Positions 34,837-42,331 of a stretch of 64,000 bases of DNA are shown here, one piece after another. Source of the stretch: Gordonia araii NBRC 100433. Its GTDB lineage: Bacteria > Actinomycetota > Actinomycetes > Mycobacteriales > Mycobacteriaceae. The notes under the pieces were generated by a model, which did not search any database, was not told the origin of the DNA, and was given only the letters and a program-made list of their open reading frames with translations. The position numbers and the translations under genes are program-made. The stretch's first letter is position 1. Each line of letters starts with the position of its first letter. The stretch lies in contig NZ_BAEE01000048.1 of the NCBI RefSeq assembly GCF_000241265.1, forward strand, positions 62,001-126,000. The letters run 5' to 3'.

Positions 34837-36609
34837 TTAGTTCGTGAGCTGCCACCCCTGGGCACTGCGCAGACGGTCCCAGAAGCCCGCGTACGTCCCG
34901 CCCGCGGCGAGCAGCTCGTCGTGCGTGCCGACGCGCTCGACCCGTCCATCGCCATCGAGGGACACGATCTGGTCGGCCTTGGCGATCGTGTCGAGCCGGT
35001 GGGCGATGATCAGGATGGTCGCCTGCTCACGCAGCTTCTCCACGGCGGCAACGACATTCGCCTCGTTCTCCACGTCGAGAGCCGACGTCGCCTCGTCGAG
35101 GAGGACGATGGACGCCCGTTTCAGCAGTGCGCGAGCGATCGCCACGCGCTGACGCTCACCGCCGGACAGCGCGCGGCCGCCCTCACCGACGCGGGTCGCC
35201 CAGCCCTCCGGCAGGCGCTCGGCGATCTCGGTGACACCCGCCAGGTCGGCGGCTTCGCGGATCTCGCCCGCCGTCGCATCCTCGCGGCCCACCGCGATGT
35301 TCGCCTCGAGGGTGTCGTCGAACAGGTACACGTCCTGGAACACCATCGACAACTGGCCCATCAGCTGCTCGCCGGTTTGCTCGGCGACCGGTGTGCCGCC
35401 GACCCGAACCACACCCGAATCGACGTCGTAGAAGCGGCTGACGAGTCGGGCGACCGTCGTCTTGCCGCTGCCCGACGGGCCGACCAGCGCGACCATCGAA
35501 CCCGCCGGCACCGACAGCGAAACGTTCCGCAGAACCGCGGCGCTGTCGGCAGAGTACGAGAACGCCACGTCGTCCAGCTCGATCGTGCCCGGCGCGGGCA
35601 AGTCGGCCGCCGTCGTCGCCTCGGGCAGCGGTTGCGCGGTGAGCACCTCGTCGAGTGCATCGAGCAACGGGCGCCGCGATTCCAGCGACATCGAGGCTTC
35701 GGTGATCGTCGACAGTGTCGTCGTGAACCGCAGGGCGAGGCCGATGAACGCCAACGCCGGGATCGGCTCCAACGACCCGGAGACGGCGAGTGTGCCCGTC
35801 ACGCTGATCAGCGCGACGACCACGGCCTGGGTCGCCATGCCGCTGAACAGCAGTCCCACCGTCTCCAACCACAGGGCGCGATGCTTGGTCGCACGGGTCT
35901 GCTCCAGCGCGTCTTGCAGCGGCGGGAAGTCGTCGGAGCGGCCGCATGAGCGCAGCGCGCCCTGGCACTGCGAGAACTCGACGATGCGGTCGGCGAGGAT
36001 GACCTCCTCCGGCTCGTGAAGGTTGCGGCCCTTGCGCATGAACGCCGTCGACACCAGCGTGATGACGATGAACACCGGGGCCGCGAGGGTAAGGACAAGA
36101 CCGAGCACCGGGTTCCAGCACCAGGCGGCGATCACGATGACCACGGCCGAGGTGATGCGTGAAACGAGCGGGCCGAGCATGTGCGCGAAGATCTCGCCGG
36201 CCATCATCAGCTCGGTGGACACCATTCGCGACAACCGGCCGGCGACCGGGCGGGCGAACCACCCCAGCGGTTGCTTCGACACCTGGTCGCCGATGATGCG
36301 GTGGATGCTCTTCAGGAAGTCCAGCGCCACCGCGTAGGTCCGCTGACTCTGCCAGTAGTTCAGCCCGAAACTGGCCGCGGCGAGGAAGGCGAAAACCCAC
36401 AGCCAGCCGCCCAGTCCCATGCCCCACACGGGTTCGCCAGAAGCCAACGAACTGATCGCGGGCAGCATCGCCGCCAGCGCGAGCCCTTCAGCGAGCCCGC
36501 ACAGCACGGCGATCGCGATCGCCGGCTGTAGCGCGTCCGGATTGGACACCATGCGCCGCATGCGCGGTACGACGTCGAGCAGCGGCAGGTTCGGTTGGGT
36601 CGTGCTCAT
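34837..36609 (-). CDS. ABC transporter, fused permease/ATPase, second subunit (IrtB/YbtQ-like)
   Basis: Half-transporter of 590 residues: six transmembrane helices (about 40-300) followed by an ATPase domain. Walker A is VGPSGSGKTTVARL, the signature is LSGGERQRVAIARALL, Walker B with D-loop is IVLLDEATSALD, and the switch His is in IIAHRLDTIAKAD. It overlaps the upstream partner by ATGA and is expected to form a heterodimer with it. Exporter-fold half-transporter pairs of this kind (IrtAB, YbtPQ) import ferric siderophores. The IdeR-like box before the operon supports an iron role. Confidence 0.85.
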   Translation of the reverse strand: MSTTQPNLPLLDVVPRMRRMVSNPDALQPAIAIAVLCGLAEGLALAAMLPAISSLASGEPVWGMGLGGWLWVFAFLAAASFGLNYWQSQRTYAVALDFLKSIHRIIGDQVSKQPLGWFARPVAGRLSRMVSTELMMAGEIFAHMLGPLVSRITSAVVIVIAAWCWNPVLGLVLTLAAPVFIVITLVSTAFMRKGRNLHEPEEVILADRIVEFSQCQGALRSCGRSDDFPPLQDALEQTRATKHRALWLETVGLLFSGMATQAVVVALISVTGTLAVSGSLEPIPALAFIGLALRFTTTLSTITEASMSLESRRPLLDALDEVLTAQPLPEATTAADLPAPGTIELDDVAFSYSADSAAVLRNVSLSVPAGSMVALVGPSGSGKTTVARLVSRFYDVDSGVVRVGGTPVAEQTGEQLMGQLSMVFQDVYLFDDTLEANIAVGREDATAGEIREAADLAGVTEIAERLPEGWATRVGEGGRALSGGERQRVAIARALLKRASIVLLDEATSALDVENEANVVAAVEKLREQATILIIAHRLDTIAKADQIVSLDGDGRVERVGTHDELLAAGGTYAGFWDRLRSAQGWQLTN

Positions 36610-38456
36610 CGACGGTCTCCTTGGATCGCGTTGTCGGTTTCGTCTTCCAGGGCGTGGCCGGCGGATTCCCACAGGCGCGCGTAGCCCCGTTCGGCGAGCA
36701 GGTCGTCGTGCGTGCCGGTCGCGACGACGCGGCCGGATTCGACGAGGACGATCTGGTCGACGCCCGTGATCACCTCGGGCCGGTGTCCGATGAGCAGCAC
36801 GGTCCGGCCTTTGACCAGCTCCGACAGCGCCTGCTGAATCTGGTGCTGCGATTCCAGGTCGGTCAGCGCCGTCGCCTCGTCGAGGATGAGGATCGGCGCG
36901 TCGACGAGGAGTGCGCGGGCGATCGCGATGCGCTGCGCCTGTCCGCCGGAGAGCCCCGTGTCACTGCCGTAGACGGTGTCCAGGCCGTTCGGCAGGGCCT
37001 CGATCTCGTCGAGCACGCGAGCGGCGCGGGCCGCGGCGCGGATCTGTTCGTCGGTGGCGTCGGGCCTGCCCAGGGCGATGTTGTCGCGGATGCTGATGCC
37101 CAGCAACTGCGGATCTTGCAGCACGAACCCGACGTGCGAATAGAGGTCGGCGATCTGGCCGACCGGCACACCACCGATGCTGATGGTGCCCGACCGCGGA
37201 TCGTCGAAGCGAGCGAGCAGCGTCGCGATAGTCGACTTCCCCGAGCCCGACGGTCCGACGAGCGCGGTGATCGTGCCCTCGCGGAGGGTGAAGCTCACCC
37301 CGTCGAGGGCGAGTACGGCGTCGTCTCCCTGTCCGTACGAGTAGCTGACGTCGTCGAAGACGACCTCGCCGCCGGCGGGTACCGCGCCCTGGCCGTCGTC
37401 GGGCAGCGCCGGAGTGTCGAGGAGGGTGACGAGGCGGGTGGCCGCCGCACCGGCCATCTGCTGCGACCACATGGCCGACATCAGCGTCTCCAGTGCGTAC
37501 GGGACCAGCAGCGCGATCAGCGAGGTCGCCAGCACGTCGGCGGGGGTGACCGTGCCGCGGTGCACGAGCCAGGCGCCACCGCCGATGTTGATCAGCAAGA
37601 TCAACGGGACGGCGAGCAGCGAAATCCCCAGCGAACTGCCCCGGATCATCGGCTTCACCCAGGCGTAGTAGAACTCCTGGAACTCGTCGGCCGCCTCCTG
37701 GTAGGCGCGGTGCGCCCGGCCGACCCGGCCGAAGGCCTTGACCACCGAAATGCCGGTGACGAACTCGACCATGCGGGCGGAGACGGTCGCCAGCCGCTGA
37801 TCCATCTCGACGGTCTTCTCGCCCATGCCGCGCATGCTGAACGCCATCATCGTCGCGTAGAGCGGCAGCGTCGCGATGGACAGCAGACCGAGGCGCCAAT
37901 CGACGATGAACGCGTAGACCATGAGCGCGAGCGGCATCACGATGGCGTTCGTGCCGTCGACCGGCTGGTGTGCGATCAGGTGGTGGACGGTGCCGATGTC
38001 GTCCTGCAGGGCTGTGCGCACACGGCCCGAGTTCGTCGAGGTGAACCAGTTGAGCGGAACCTTCGACAACCGCGCGACCATGCGCTCGCGGACGAGGTGA
38101 CCGAACCGGATGTCGGCGAAGTGGGTGATCAGCAGCGCGAGGAAGTAGATGCCCAGCCGGAGCGTGAACGTGATGATCAGGATCCGGAGCCAGCGACCGA
38201 CCTCGTCGCCGTCGACGGCGGTGTCGGTGCGCGCGGAGTCGAGCAGACTGGCGCCGATGTGGACCAGTGCGATGTAGGGAACGACGGCGAGCACCGCGGA
38301 GATGACGGCCAGCGCCCTGCCCACGTTCAATTGGGCGGCCACCGGGCGAATCAGGTCCTTGAGCGCTTTCGCGTCGGCCCGCTGCTGGGCCTTGAGGTCA
38401 TTCGGTTGCGGTTCCGGCGGCGTCTGCACCGCGGGTTCGATCGCTGTCACTGTCAT
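36606..38456 (-). CDS. ABC transporter, fused permease/ATPase, first subunit (IrtA/YbtP-like, no SIP domain)
   Basis: Half-transporter of 616 residues and first gene of the operon. Six membrane helices (about 50-330) are preceded by a charged N-terminus (DLKAQQRADAKALKDLIRPV). Walker A is LVGPSGSGKSTIATLL, the signature is LSGGQAQRIAIARALL, and Walker B is ILILDEATALTDLE, where the usual SALD is ALTD. The switch His is in LLIGHRPEVITGV. Unlike mycobacterial IrtA there is no N-terminal siderophore-interaction flavin domain. The ATG at 38456 lies 20 nt downstream of an IdeR/DtxR-like box. Confidence 0.85.
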   Translation of the reverse strand: MTVTAIEPAVQTPPEPQPNDLKAQQRADAKALKDLIRPVAAQLNVGRALAVISAVLAVVPYIALVHIGASLLDSARTDTAVDGDEVGRWLRILIITFTLRLGIYFLALLITHFADIRFGHLVRERMVARLSKVPLNWFTSTNSGRVRTALQDDIGTVHHLIAHQPVDGTNAIVMPLALMVYAFIVDWRLGLLSIATLPLYATMMAFSMRGMGEKTVEMDQRLATVSARMVEFVTGISVVKAFGRVGRAHRAYQEAADEFQEFYYAWVKPMIRGSSLGISLLAVPLILLINIGGGAWLVHRGTVTPADVLATSLIALLVPYALETLMSAMWSQQMAGAAATRLVTLLDTPALPDDGQGAVPAGGEVVFDDVSYSYGQGDDAVLALDGVSFTLREGTITALVGPSGSGKSTIATLLARFDDPRSGTISIGGVPVGQIADLYSHVGFVLQDPQLLGISIRDNIALGRPDATDEQIRAAARAARVLDEIEALPNGLDTVYGSDTGLSGGQAQRIAIARALLVDAPILILDEATALTDLESQHQIQQALSELVKGRTVLLIGHRPEVITGVDQIVLVESGRVVATGTHDDLLAERGYARLWESAGHALEDETDNAIQGDRR

Positions 38457-38476
38457 GAACGTATGCCTCGCTCGCA

Positions 38477-38495
38477 ATAAGTTAGGGTAACCAAA
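38477..38495. promoter_or_regulatory. IdeR/DtxR-like iron box upstream of the ABC operon
   Basis: The 19-mer ATAAGTTAGGGTAACCAAA matches the IdeR consensus TTAGGTTAGGCTAACCTAA at 15 of 19 positions, including the central TTAGG-TAACC. It lies 20 nt before the ABC start on the minus strand. Binding of iron-loaded IdeR here would repress the transporter when iron is plentiful. Confidence 0.7.
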
Positions 38496-38500
38496 CCCAT

Positions 38501-38519
38501 TTGTGAATGGGCTTCACAA
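38501..38519. promoter_or_regulatory. TetR-type operator palindrome upstream of the ABC operon
   Basis: TTGTGAA-TGGGC-TTCACAA is a perfect 7-5-7 inverted repeat starting 5 nt beyond the IdeR-like box. The last gene of the downstream operon encodes a TetR protein, which is the likely ligand. The size and symmetry fit TetR operators. Confidence 0.55.
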
Positions 38520-38577
38520 TAACCAGGCGCGGCGAGTCCCGCAAGAGGGTCTTCGACACGTGTTCGGCGCTCGCTCG

Positions 38578-39651
38578 TCAGTCGGTGGCCAGGAACTCGC
38601 GCAAGCGCTGCGCCTCCTCAGCGACCTCGCGGCGCTGTGCGGGCGGGACGTCGACGAGGTAGTCGATCACCGGTTCGGTATCGGCGACCTTCCAGGTCCC
38701 GGCCAGCCGGCCGTCGACGAGGACGAAGCCGGGGCTTCGCCCGTTGGGCGTGACGGTCTTGGCGAATACGTCGGGATCGGCGACGCGAATCCGGTCGGCC
38801 GGTGCCTGCGCGACGAGGATGTGGTCGAAGGGCGCGACGAGGCGAACCGGCGCGGGTTCGTCGCCGTCGGCGATCGGCAGGCCGTCGAGGTCGTAGAGTT
38901 CCTCGCCGTTCGGACCGTCGACGCGAGCCAGCTCCCAGTCGGCCGTCATCGCTTTCACCAGCTTGCCCAGCCCGGTCAATCCCGCCCACGTCTGGATTCC
39001 CGCGATGCTCGCGGGGCCGAAGCCGCGCAGGTACATGCGGATCAGGTCCTTGCGCGCCTCGTCGTCGACGACGGCGGGTTCGCCGGGGCCGATCCAGTCG
39101 TCGAGCAACGCGTAGGTGGGATCTCCGCCGCCGTTGGCCGACGCCCAGGTTCCGCGCGGCGGTACCTGCACCAGGTGCAAGGCGTTGCGCACCACCGCCA
39201 TGAGGTCGGCGACCGGCGCGTCCGGCCAGCGCTTCGCGAGTAACTCCCGCAACTGCCGTGACGGCACCTCGCCACCCGAGATCGCCTCACGACCGGCCTC
39301 GACGACCGCGTCGGCCGCGACGCCGTCGGGGAGCTTGTGCGTGCCGCGGGTGAAGGCGTCGATCCGCGGCTGCACCAGCGCCCGCATCCACCGCGCGTCG
39401 TGCGCATCCATCGTGAGCAGTGTGCCGCGCAGCACGACCGACCGCACGATCTCCCGGTCGACGAGCAGATCGTCGTAGTCGGCGGGATCGAATCCCGCGA
39501 TGCGCGACCACAATCCGAAAAACGGCGGACGCGGATCCTGCGCCTGAAGCCCGACACAGCGGTCCAGGACTTCGATGACGTCCTCATCGATCCGATCGAG
39601 CAGATGCTGACGCGACAACAGTGTGCGGTTCCACTGCGCGAGCGTGATCAC
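38578..39651 (-). CDS. Winged-helix DNA-binding domain protein, AlkZ-like
   Basis: A 357-residue protein of the HTH_42 family, which includes the AlkZ DNA glycosylase that unhooks interstrand crosslinks. The start [15 protein letters not shown] and [19 protein letters not shown] are typical; QAQ is the family's QxQ motif. Three winged-helix units are expected, with the later blocks [40 protein letters not shown] and [18 protein letters not shown]. The GTG at 39651 overlaps the msrA stop by GTGA. Repair activity is inferred from family only. Confidence 0.85.
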   Translation of the reverse strand: MITLAQWNRTLLSRQHLLDRIDEDVIEVLDRCVGLQAQDPRPPFFGLWSRIAGFDPADYDDLLVDREIVRSVVLRGTLLTMDAHDARWMRALVQPRIDAFTRGTHKLPDGVAADAVVEAGREAISGGEVPSRQLRELLAKRWPDAPVADLMAVVRNALHLVQVPPRGTWASANGGGDPTYALLDDWIGPGEPAVVDDEARKDLIRMYLRGFGPASIAGIQTWAGLTGLGKLVKAMTADWELARVDGPNGEELYDLDGLPIADGDEPAPVRLVAPFDHILVAQAPADRIRVADPDVFAKTVTPNGRSPGFVLVDGRLAGTWKVADTEPVIDYLVDVPPAQRREVAEEAQRLREFLATD

Positions 39652-40319
39652 GACGCGAAGGTCACCCCGGTCGACGCGTGGCAGCGGTACCCGTTCGGGT
39701 TCTTCGCGAGATACTGCTGGTGATAGTCCTCGGCGTAGTAGAACCGCCCGTCGCCGGCGTCGCTCAGCGGCGCTATCTCGGTGGTGATCGGCCCATAGCC
39801 GGCGGCGGTCAGCGCCGGCTGGAACCGCTCGGCGACCTCGCGGGCGACCTGCGCGTCCTCGGCGGTGCAGGTATAGATCGCCGACCGGTATTGCGTGCCA
39901 ATGTCGTTACCCTGCCGCATCTCCTGTGTCGGGTCGTGCGTCTCGAAGAACACCCGCAGGATCGTCGGCAGGTCGGTTTCGTTCTCGTCGAACACAACCA
40001 GGACCGCTTCGGTGTGTCCGGTCCGCGCCGTGCAGACCTCTTCGTAGGTCGGGTTGGGCGTGAAGCCGCCCGCGTACCCCACGGCGGTGGTGTAGATGCC
40101 GGGCAGCTGCCAGCAGATCTCCTCGACGCCCCAGAAGCAGCCGCCGCCGAGGACGACCGCGCGCCGGCCGGGCCCCCAATCACAGATGCCGTTGCTCGAG
40201 ACCATCGGTGTGCCGAGGACGATGTTGCGATCAGCGACCGGCATCGGCCGATCGCGTCCTTCCAATGCATCGTCCGCGTCGACCAACACTTGCTTCCGAC
40301 CGGTGAAACCCCAGGACAT
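39648..40319 (-). CDS. msrA: Peptide-methionine (S)-S-oxide reductase
   Basis: Reduces methionine-S-sulfoxide in oxidised proteins; 223 residues, the longer MsrA form. The catalytic motif is [18 protein letters not shown] with the nucleophilic Cys near residue 53. [36 protein letters not shown] and [16 protein letters not shown] are the other conserved blocks. One Cys remains near the end (GYRCHAS) as resolving residue. The ATG at 40319 begins [10 protein letters not shown], a usual start for this form. Coupled to the AlkZ-like gene by GTGA; both are damage-repair functions. Confidence 0.95.
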   Translation of the reverse strand: MSWGFTGRKQVLVDADDALEGRDRPMPVADRNIVLGTPMVSSNGICDWGPGRRAVVLGGGCFWGVEEICWQLPGIYTTAVGYAGGFTPNPTYEEVCTARTGHTEAVLVVFDENETDLPTILRVFFETHDPTQEMRQGNDIGTQYRSAIYTCTAEDAQVAREVAERFQPALTAAGYGPITTEIAPLSDAGDGRFYYAEDYHQQYLAKNPNGYRCHASTGVTFAS

Positions 40320-40477
40320 GACCTCGATCGTACGCGGATGTCGCGCCGGTGCGAGCGCTAGAAGGACCGTTGGTTTGAGTTCGGCCAAAACCCGTGTCTA
40401 TGATGACCGTCACATCGATGTGTGATGCAGTTCACCATCGTCAATCTGTGCGACGACCCCCGAGAGGAAGAGGAAGT

Positions 40478-40609
40478 ATGGCGACGACGACACGTTCGGC
40501 GGACCTGTCATCACAGCCCATGCCCTCTTATGACATCTCGGGCTCCTGTTTGTGGACGGTCGCCACGATCGTCCCGCTCGCGATCCTCCTCGTCGTACTC
40601 GCCATCTGA
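40478..40609 (+). CDS. Small membrane protein, 43 residues
   Basis: A short ORF with a strong ribosome site: GAGGAAGAGGAAG lies directly upstream of the ATG at 40478. The product has a polar half (MATTTRSADLSSQPMPSYD) and one C-terminal hydrophobic helix (LWTVATIVPLAILLVVLAI). It lies alone between msrA (divergent) and the 21-bp repeat array before sodA. I recognise no family. The ribosome site and clean amphipathic layout are the case for it being real. Confidence 0.55.
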   Translation: MATTTRSADLSSQPMPSYDISGSCLWTVATIVPLAILLVVLAI

Positions 40610-40658
40610 CGCCGGACGTCGGGTCGTTCCACTTCGCCTGATTCTCGCTGCGCAGTTC

Positions 40659-40757
40659 GGGCACGGTCGGCGGGATTCTGGGCACGGTCGGCGGGATTCT
40701 GGGCACGGTCGGCGGGATTCTGGGCACGGTCGGCGGGATTCTGGGCACGGTCGGCGG
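40659..40757. repeat. 21-bp tandem repeat array upstream of sodA
   Basis: Four identical units of GGGCACGGTCGGCGGGATTC plus T start at 40659, 40680, 40701 and 40722, with a partial fifth from 40743. The array ends 102 nt before the sodA start. The unit is the same as in the array before bfrB at 30516-30616, but the copies here are more uniform, suggesting later expansion. Confidence 0.92.
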
Positions 40758-40859
40758 TGGCGATTCCCGGATCCGCCGACTCGAAGCCCCCACGCGGAGC
40801 GATACGGTGGAATAGTCAGGTGAGAACGACCGAAAACTGAAACTGCGAAGGGAAGACAA

Positions 40860-41489
40860 GTGGCTGAATACACTCTGCCCGATCTCGACTACGACTACGG
40901 CGCGCTGGAGCCCCACATCTCGGGCCGCATCATGGAGCTGCACCACGACAAGCACCACGCGACCTATGTGAAGGGCGCCAACACCGCGCTGGAGAAGCTG
41001 GCCGCGGCCCGCGAAGACGGCACGATCGCCGATAAGGTCTACGGGCTCTCGGCGAACCTGTCCTTCCACCTGGGCGGCCACACGAACCACTCGATCTTCT
41101 GGAAGAACCTGTCCCCCAACGGCGGCGGCGAGCCTACCGGCGACCTGGCGGACGCGATCAACAACGACTTCGGCGGATTCGACAAGTTCCAGGCTCACTT
41201 CACCGCCGCTGCCACGACCCTGCAGGGTTCGGGCTGGGCGATCCTCGGCTACGACACCATCGGTCAGCGCCTGGTCATCCAGCAGCTGACCGACCAGAGC
41301 GGCAACACCTCGGCCGCTCTCATCCCGGTCGTCATGCTCGACATGTGGGAGCACGCCTTCTACCTCGACTACCAGAACGTGAAGCCCGACTACGTCAAGG
41401 CGTGGTGGAACGTCGTGAACTGGGCCGACGCCGGCGAGCGCTACGACCGCGCGGTCAAGCAGGGCTCGGGCCTCGTCGTTTCGGCCTGA
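40860..41489 (+). CDS. sodA: Superoxide dismutase (Mn/Fe)
   Basis: Dismutates superoxide; 209 residues in the usual two-domain fold. Metal ligands are His in [13 protein letters not shown], His in NHSIFWKNL, and Asp and His in [15 protein letters not shown]. At the position where M. tuberculosis iron SodA has His145 (YDHQTN) this protein has Gln (TDQSGN). Gln at this position is characteristic of manganese forms, so Mn is the likely metal. The GTG at 40860 has a GAAGGGA ribosome site. No signal peptide. Counterpart of Rv3846; its transcript should end at the 71-nt hairpin at 41494. Confidence 0.95.
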   Translation: MAEYTLPDLDYDYGALEPHISGRIMELHHDKHHATYVKGANTALEKLAAAREDGTIADKVYGLSANLSFHLGGHTNHSIFWKNLSPNGGGEPTGDLADAINNDFGGFDKFQAHFTAAATTLQGSGWAILGYDTIGQRLVIQQLTDQSGNTSAALIPVVMLDMWEHAFYLDYQNVKPDYVKAWWNVVNWADAGERYDRAVKQGSGLVVSA

Positions 41490-41493
41490 TACG

Positions 41494-41564
41494 ACAAATT
41501 CGTCCGGCATAGCCACCGTCGTGGTCATATCGACCACGACCGGCGCTATGCCGGACGATTTTGT
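41494..41564. terminator. 71-nt bipartite hairpin element, copy 2 (bidirectional terminator)
   Basis: Same 11-15-19-15-11 layout as the element at 19738. The outer arms are ACAAATTCGTC (41494-41504) and GACGATTTTGT (41554-41564), and the apex CGTGGTC-ATATC-GACCACG (41520-41538) is identical. The middle arms CGGCATAGCCACCGT and ACCGGCGCTATGCCG differ in sequence from copy 1 but pair at 12 of 15. It fits exactly between the sodA stop and the convergent ECF stop. Confidence 0.78.
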
Positions 41565-41572
41565 TTCTAGCG

Positions 41573-42331
41573 CTACATCGCTCCGTCGATCAGGAAGGAT
41601 CCGGCGATCGCGGCCACCAGCACGACGGCCATGATCGCCAGGGCGACCCAATCGATCCGGCCGGGCCGAGCGGCGTCGGCGGCGAGTCGGCCTGTCCCGC
41701 CGCGCGCGGTGATCGCCTCACCCATCTCGGCCGACCGTCGCAGCGCCGACGAGAGGGCCGCGACGACCATGTCGACCAGGGTCAGTTGCGACGACGGGTG
41801 CCGGGCGTTCGCCGGCGCGCGCGGGCGCAGGCGGTGAACGGCACGCAAGATCATGAGTTCGTCGACCATCAGCGGCAGCGACCGCAAGCACAGGGCGATG
41901 ACCACGGCCCACTCGTCGACCGGAAGGCGCAGCCACCTCAGCGGGGTCATCAATGTCGCGATCGCCGGGGCGAGCTGGCTCGCCGGCGTAGTCCAGACGA
42001 CGAGTACCGAGACGGCGATGACGAGTAATCCGAGCACGACGCTGCGGGCGGTCACCAGTCCGCCGGAGACGCCGGCGACCAGGGTCGAGAGGGCCACGCT
42101 CGCGGCGGCCAGCGCCCACAACCACCACGGCGGCCGGGGCACGGCGCCCAGCGGGATTCCGGCGAGCAGCGCGACCCCGACGACGACCGCGGCCACCGCA
42201 CCCAGCGCCGGCCACGACGGCAGCACCCACATCAGAACGCCGACCATCCCGATGGCGATCAGCTTGGTACCGGCCCACAACCGGTGGATCACCGAATCGC
42301 CGGGGATCTCGCGCAACGGGAGCCCATTCAT
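41573..42331 (-). CDS. ECF transporter transmembrane component (EcfT/CbiQ family)
   Basis: Energy-coupling-factor T component of 252 residues that links the ATPases to the substrate-binding S component. There are about five or six hydrophobic helices. The family coupling region appears as SLPLMVDELMILRAVHRLRP followed by SALRRSAEMGEAITARGG, where the Ala-Arg-Gly motif is conserved. It is joined to the upstream S-A-A' gene by ATGA, so the two genes encode a whole transporter. The vitamin or metal moved is not evident from sequence. Confidence 0.87.
   Translation of the reverse strand: MNGLPLREIPGDSVIHRLWAGTKLIAIGMVGVLMWVLPSWPALGAVAAVVVGVALLAGIPLGAVPRPPWWLWALAAASVALSTLVAGVSGGLVTARSVVLGLLVIAVSVLVVWTTPASQLAPAIATLMTPLRWLRLPVDEWAVVIALCLRSLPLMVDELMILRAVHRLRPRAPANARHPSSQLTLVDMVVAALSSALRRSAEMGEAITARGGTGRLAADAARPGRIDWVALAIMAVVLVAAIAGSFLIDGAM

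Noticed and set aside
36621-38480. A 619-codon plus-strand open frame opposite the first ABC subunit
   Set aside because: Antisense shadow of a gene with intact Walker and signature motifs on the other strand. Similar long shadows at 53196-55121 and 55118-57094 were dropped for the same reason.
40422-40823. A plus-strand ORF translating the 21-bp repeats as GHGRRDS heptapeptides
   Set aside because: It is only the translation of the minisatellite; there is no ribosome site and the frame before the repeats overlaps the better-supported 43-residue gene.
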